A program made the translations under genes and the position numbers. DNA of 64,000 bases from Streptomyces sclerotialus (GTDB taxonomy: Bacteria > Actinomycetota > Actinomycetes > Streptomycetales > Streptomycetaceae): the NCBI GenBank assembly GCA_000719105.1, contig JODX01000015.1, forward strand, positions 62,001 to 126,000, written 5' to 3'. Below the pieces are notes generated by a model. That model did no database searches, was not told the origin of the DNA, and worked only from the letters and a program-made list of their open reading frames with translations. Shown piece by piece: positions 60,309 through 64,000 of the stretch. Positions within the stretch are counted from its first letter, which is position 1. Each line of letters begins with the position of its first letter.

Positions 60309-62795
60309 TCAGTGCCGTACGCCCACCGCCCCCGCCGTTCCCCGCCGCAGCGACCACGCGGCCGGTACGACCGCGGACGTCACCGCCAGGACCGCGCACG
60401 CGGCGACGACCGAGCCGAGGGCCGCCCAGGGGACGGCCGGGGGTGTCCACGCCGACAGCAGGCCCAGGGCGCCGCCCATGCCGAGCAGGTTGAGCGCGGC
60501 CACCAGCAGGCCCAGTACCCCGCCGACCAGGACGACCGTCAGCGCCTCGAAGGCGACCAGGCGCAGGACTTGGCCGGTGGTGGCGCCGGTGAGCCGGAGG
60601 GTCGTCAGGTCCCGTACGCGGTCGGGGGTCGCCATGATCAGGGTGTTGGCGAGCGAGATGCCCGTGTAGAGGAGGGCGATGCCGAGGACCAGGAGGAGGC
60701 CGAGGCGGGTGTTCCGGTCCGTGCCCGGGTGAGTGGTTCGCAGCCACTCGTCCCTGGTGAGGACGCGGGCGGCGGCGGGAGAGGCCGCTTCGTGCAGCGC
60801 GGTCGCCACGGTGGTGGGGTCCGCGCCGGCCTCGAGGCGGACGTCGACCCGGTCGACGGGTGCACGCGGGGCGTTGGCGGGGGTGACGTACGCGCCGTTG
60901 TCGCCCGTGCCGGTCGGCATCACCGCGGCGATGCGCAGGGTCCTGCGCGTGCCGTCGCCGAGGTGGACGGTCACGCTCCGGCCGACGGTGTGCCGTTCCC
61001 ACTCCTCGTTGACGATGATCGAGTCGTCGTCGAGGTCGGTGACGCGGCCGGCCGTGACGGGCAGCCGTACGGTGGCGGCGAGCAGCCGCGGATCGGCGGC
61101 CCGGGCCTCGGACTTGATCAGGGCCACGCCCTCCTCCAGGACGTACACGGCGGTCGAGGACGTGGGGGAGACCGTGGCGCCGGGCACGCTCTGCCGGAGC
61201 CGGCGGAGGGTGGCCTCGTCGAAGCCGGTCGCGTCGGGCGGTGTGACGACGAAGTCGGCGGTGGTGCGGCCGGCGGTCTCCGCGGCCTTCGCCTCGTTCA
61301 GGGTGGCGGTGGCTCCGAGCAGCGAGCCCGCCAGGGCGACCGTGACGAGGACGGGGGCCGCGACGGCGGCGGTGCGGCGGACGCCCGCGGCGGCGTTCTC
61401 GCGGACCAGCATGCCGCCGGCCCACGGCAGCCGGGCGGGCAGCCAGACGAGCAGCCGGGTCAGCGGCCGGACGAGGAGCGGGGACAGCAGCGCGACCGCG
61501 GCGATGAGCAGCAGCGGGCGGCTCACGTACGTCTTGCGGTGCAGGAGGTCGCCCGGGTCGGTCAGCAGGGCGAGCGCCAGTGTCACGGCCGCGGTGATCA
61601 GCAGGGCCGTACCGGAGAGCCACCGGCCCCACGTCATGGTTCCGCTGTCGACCGACGCCTCGCGCAGCGCCTCGGTGGGCCCGGTGCGGCCGGCCCGCCA
61701 GGAGGCCGCCACCGCCCCGCACAGCGCCACCAGCAGACCCGTCCAGAAGGCCAGGTGGTACGGCCAGGTGTGGTCGCCGATCGTGAACCAGCCGGGGGCC
61801 AGTTCCTCGGTCACGACCCACTCGGCGAGGTACGGCGCCGAGCGGGAACCGAGCGCGCAGCCCGCGGCCGAGGCGAGGACGCCGACGAACAGCGCCTCGG
61901 CGAGGACCAGCCGGCGGATCTGCCCGGGGGTCGCCCCCGCCGTGCGCAGCAGCCCGAACTCCCGGCGCCGCTGGGCGACGGCGAAGGCGAAGGTCGACGC
62001 CACGACGAAGACGGACACGAAGCCGGTCACGCCGCCGGCCGTGCCGAACAGGGAGTTCATCGCGATCAGGGCCTCGTCGTCGCGGTCCGGGTCGGCGTCC
62101 GCGAACCGTCGCGCGTCGCCCGTCAGGACGCGCACGCCGTCGGCGTCACCCACCGCCCGGCGTACGGCCGCCGGGTCGGCGTCCACGACGAGCTGGGTGC
62201 TGTAGGGCGACAGGCGGGCGGCGCGGGCGTCGGTGTGGAAGACGGCGTTCTCGAAGCCCTTCCCGCTCGCGGACGACTCGTGCCCTCCCACGCGCGCGGT
62301 GCCGACCACCGTCAGCGTGCCGTGACCGGTGCGCAGGCGGGTGCCGACGGGAGCCCAGTCGCCGGTGACGACGGCCTCGTGGTCCGCCTTCGGTGCGCGG
62401 CCCGCGGTCAGTTCGTACGGAGCGAAGGCTGCCGTCGACCAGGGGTGGCCCACCAGGTCGTCGGGGCCGCCCTCGGCGCGTACGGGGAAGGAGCGGTCCT
62501 CGGTGACGGTGCCCAGCTTCTTCAGGGCGGCCACCACGCGCGCGGGTACGGCGTTCGGCTGGGCCAGTTCGCCGGTCCGGTCGCCGATCGGGGTGGGTAC
62601 CCGCAGGGTGTCCTTGCCCTTCACGACGACCGGGGCGGCGGCGAAGCGTTCCGGCCCGCGGTCGGGGGCGCTCACGGAGGAGGCGAGTGCCAGTCCCATG
62701 ACGGCGAGCAGCGCGACGCCGAGCGAGAGCGCGACGAAGCTTCCGGCGAAGGTGACCCAGCGGGTGCGCAGGGTACGCAGGGCGATGCTCAGCAC
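60309..62795 (-). CDS. ABC exporter permease, FtsX/MacB-like, double module
   Basis: The GTG at 62795 gives 828 residues. One helix at the start (TFAGSFVALSLGVALLAVMG) and a large extracytoplasmic domain precede the first FtsX membrane module (near 245-400, with FAFAVAQRRREFGLLRTAGA). A second MacB-like periplasmic domain and a second FtsX module (near 690-825, DRVRDLTTLRLTGATTGQVL) follow. Such permeases with a single-gene ATPase export peptides, lipids or antimicrobials. The start overlaps the end of the ATPase gene (stop at 62789), so the two are coupled. Confidence 0.93.
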   Translation of the reverse strand: MLSIALRTLRTRWVTFAGSFVALSLGVALLAVMGLALASSVSAPDRGPERFAAAPVVVKGKDTLRVPTPIGDRTGELAQPNAVPARVVAALKKLGTVTEDRSFPVRAEGGPDDLVGHPWSTAAFAPYELTAGRAPKADHEAVVTGDWAPVGTRLRTGHGTLTVVGTARVGGHESSASGKGFENAVFHTDARAARLSPYSTQLVVDADPAAVRRAVGDADGVRVLTGDARRFADADPDRDDEALIAMNSLFGTAGGVTGFVSVFVVASTFAFAVAQRRREFGLLRTAGATPGQIRRLVLAEALFVGVLASAAGCALGSRSAPYLAEWVVTEELAPGWFTIGDHTWPYHLAFWTGLLVALCGAVAASWRAGRTGPTEALREASVDSGTMTWGRWLSGTALLITAAVTLALALLTDPGDLLHRKTYVSRPLLLIAAVALLSPLLVRPLTRLLVWLPARLPWAGGMLVRENAAAGVRRTAAVAAPVLVTVALAGSLLGATATLNEAKAAETAGRTTADFVVTPPDATGFDEATLRRLRQSVPGATVSPTSSTAVYVLEEGVALIKSEARAADPRLLAATVRLPVTAGRVTDLDDDSIIVNEEWERHTVGRSVTVHLGDGTRRTLRIAAVMPTGTGDNGAYVTPANAPRAPVDRVDVRLEAGADPTTVATALHEAASPAAARVLTRDEWLRTTHPGTDRNTRLGLLLVLGIALLYTGISLANTLIMATPDRVRDLTTLRLTGATTGQVLRLVAFEALTVVLVGGVLGLLVAALNLLGMGGALGLLSAWTPPAVPWAALGSVVAACAVLAVTSAVVPAAWSLRRGTAGAVGVRH

Positions 62796-63526
62796 GGGGC
62801 GGCCTCCAGACCGGTCATACGGGTGGCGATGGCGTCGGCCGGGGCACCGGTGAGTTCGCCGTGGAGACGGCCGTCGACCAGGAAGACGACACGGTCGGCG
62901 TAGGAGGCGGCCACCGGGTCGTGGGTCACCATGACGACCGTCCGGGCATCGGTGTCGACCATGTCGCGCAGCAGGGACAGCACCTCGCGGCCGGTCTGCG
63001 AGTCGAGGGCGCCGGTCGGCTCGTCGCCGAACAGGACCTCGGGGCGGGTGACGAGGGCGCGGGCCAGGGCGACCCGCTGCTGCTGGCCGCCGGAGAGCTG
63101 GGAGGGGCGGTGGCCGGCCCGTTCGCCGAGGCCGACCTGGCGCAGCACCTCGCGGACACGGGCCTTCTTCGGGCGCCGGCCGGCCAGGCGCAGCGGCAGC
63201 GCCACGTTCTGCTCGGCGGTCAGGGACGGCAGCAGGTTGAACGCCTGGAACACGAACCCGATGCGCTCGCGGCGGAGGAGGGTCAGCCTGCGCTCGCTCA
63301 GCTTCGTCAGTTCGGTGCCGCCGACCGTGACCGAGCCGGAGGTGGGGCGGTCGAGTCCGGCGGCGCACTGGAGCAGGGTGGACTTGCCGGAGCCGGAGGG
63401 GCCCATGACGGCGGTGAAGGTGCCGCGGGGGAAGGTGAGCGTGACGTCGTCGAGCGCGGTCACCCGGCCGCCGCCCGAGCGGTAGTGGCGGCTCACGGAG
63501 CGCAGTTGAATGGCGTGGTCGGTCAT
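62789..63526 (-). CDS. ABC exporter ATP-binding protein (LolD/MacB type)
   Basis: The 245-residue ATPase has Walker A GPSGSGKSTLLQ, the Q-loop region FVFQAFNLLPSLTAEQNVAL, the signature LSGGQQQRVALARAL, Walker B VLFGDEPTGALDSQTG and the H-loop VTHD. It powers the permease encoded downstream. The ATG at 63526 follows GACCCCAG-type sequence without a strong ribosome-binding site. The probable sensor kinase gene starts divergently at 63721, a common neighbour for these exporters. Confidence 0.96.
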   Translation of the reverse strand: MTDHAIQLRSVSRHYRSGGGRVTALDDVTLTFPRGTFTAVMGPSGSGKSTLLQCAAGLDRPTSGSVTVGGTELTKLSERRLTLLRRERIGFVFQAFNLLPSLTAEQNVALPLRLAGRRPKKARVREVLRQVGLGERAGHRPSQLSGGQQQRVALARALVTRPEVLFGDEPTGALDSQTGREVLSLLRDMVDTDARTVVMVTHDPVAASYADRVVFLVDGRLHGELTGAPADAIATRMTGLEAAPC

Positions 63527-63720
63527 CTGGGGCCGGGTTCCTGTCCGTTGGGCCGCGGAGGCGATGGTGTGGTGGTGGTGGGGGAGCGGCTCAACGAAAC
63601 CGCGCGACGGCCCCCCGACGCAGTGCGGCAGGACCGAGAGTCGGGGTATGGCCGGCCCTACCCCCGGGGCGGTGCCTGGACCGATGGCACGGCGGGCGCA
63701 TCGCTTCTACGGTGATCGCC

Positions 63721-64000
63721 ATGCACCCTCGGATCCCTCGGAACTCCCGGAACTCCCGGCACCCTCGGGCCCCCCGGAACGTGTGGCAGGCCATGTCCGG
63801 GCCCGGCTTCCTGCTGTCGGCTTGGCCCTGGCGGGCCGCCGCCTACCTGCTGACGGGCGTGGTGACCGGAGTTCTGGTCCTGGTGGCGCTCGTGATCACG
63901 GTGACGGCCGGCGGTGTGCTGTCGGTCGTCCTGGTCGGTCTGCCGCTGCTCGCCGTCACGGCCCTCGCCGGGCTGCCCGTGGCCGCGGCCGAGCGGCGCC
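63721..64000 (+). CDS. Start of a membrane protein, probably a sensor histidine kinase (cut by window end)
   Basis: An ATG at 63721 opens a frame that runs to the window end (93 codons). A basic N-terminus with R-N-S-R-N-S repeats is followed by WQAMSGPGFLLSAWPWRAAA and two hydrophobic segments (YLLTGVVTGVLVLVALVITV, VLSVVLVGLPLLAVTALAGL). This resembles the N-terminal sensor domain of actinomycete histidine kinases that sit beside FtsX-type exporters. The kinase part lies outside the window, so this is a likely but unproved assignment. Confidence 0.7.
   Translation, partial: MHPRIPRNSRNSRHPRAPRNVWQAMSGPGFLLSAWPWRAAAYLLTGVVTGVLVLVALVITVTAGGVLSVVLVGLPLLAVTALAGLPVAAAERR

Overview
The window is chromosomal DNA from a Streptomyces or very close relative. 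The evidence is very high GC with strong third-position bias, frequent GTG, TTG and CTG starts, and lineage-typical genes: an XRE/DUF397 regulator pair, the HrdD sigma factor behind a SigR-type promoter, a SepX/GlpR-type membrane protein, and Ser/Gly/Ala-rich low-complexity tails. All assignments come from reading the sequence; no database search was run.

Region 1 (1-17 kb). A minus-strand DUF397 + XRE pair and a GPP34-family protein precede a D-alanyl-D-alanine carboxypeptidase with a very long acidic cytoplasmic region and a polytopic membrane protein. Glutathione peroxidase and a divergent ArsR-type regulator/MFS pair follow. Next come an overlapping CheB-CheR(PAS) pair, a GAF-ANTAR protein and a PAS-GAF-PP2C phosphatase, a signalling set that no motility gene accompanies in this window.

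Region 2 (17-24.5 kb) is an accessory patchwork. It holds three copies plus a remnant of a ~230 bp dispersed repeat, short orphan ORFs, a DUF1963 gene, a 41-residue membrane peptide with its own terminator, and an IS1182-type transposase that is truncated and frameshifted. The region ends at tRNA-Arg(CCT). A degenerate copy of the 3' half of that tRNA lies 5.3 kb away, as expected for the remains of an integrated element.

Region 3 (24.6-34.5 kb) is a run of regulator/transporter units: TetR/DHA2 exporter with four related operator-like sites, a double-module IclR regulator, an M6-type secreted metalloprotease, TetR with twin palindromes plus a second DHA2 exporter, and a MarR regulator. Minisatellite-like repeats are common between these genes.

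Region 4 (34.5-64 kb) is mostly core genome: a LigB/DODA-type dioxygenase, hrdD, the fructose PTS operon fruR-fruK-fruA, a P1 peptidase, mscL, a SAF/CpaB-like protein, MTA phosphorylase, an FmdB zinc ribbon behind a CIRCE-like element, an MFS transporter, a K+/H+-type antiporter, a penicillin-acylase-family Ntn hydrolase and 5-formyl-THF cyclo-ligase. After these comes galU-glp(moeA)-moaC-mog-GNAT-sepX/glpR. tRNA-Ala(CGC), a MacB-like ABC exporter and the start of a probable sensor kinase close the window. The pairing of a gephyrin-like protein with its membrane receptor links the molybdopterin-type genes to cell division.
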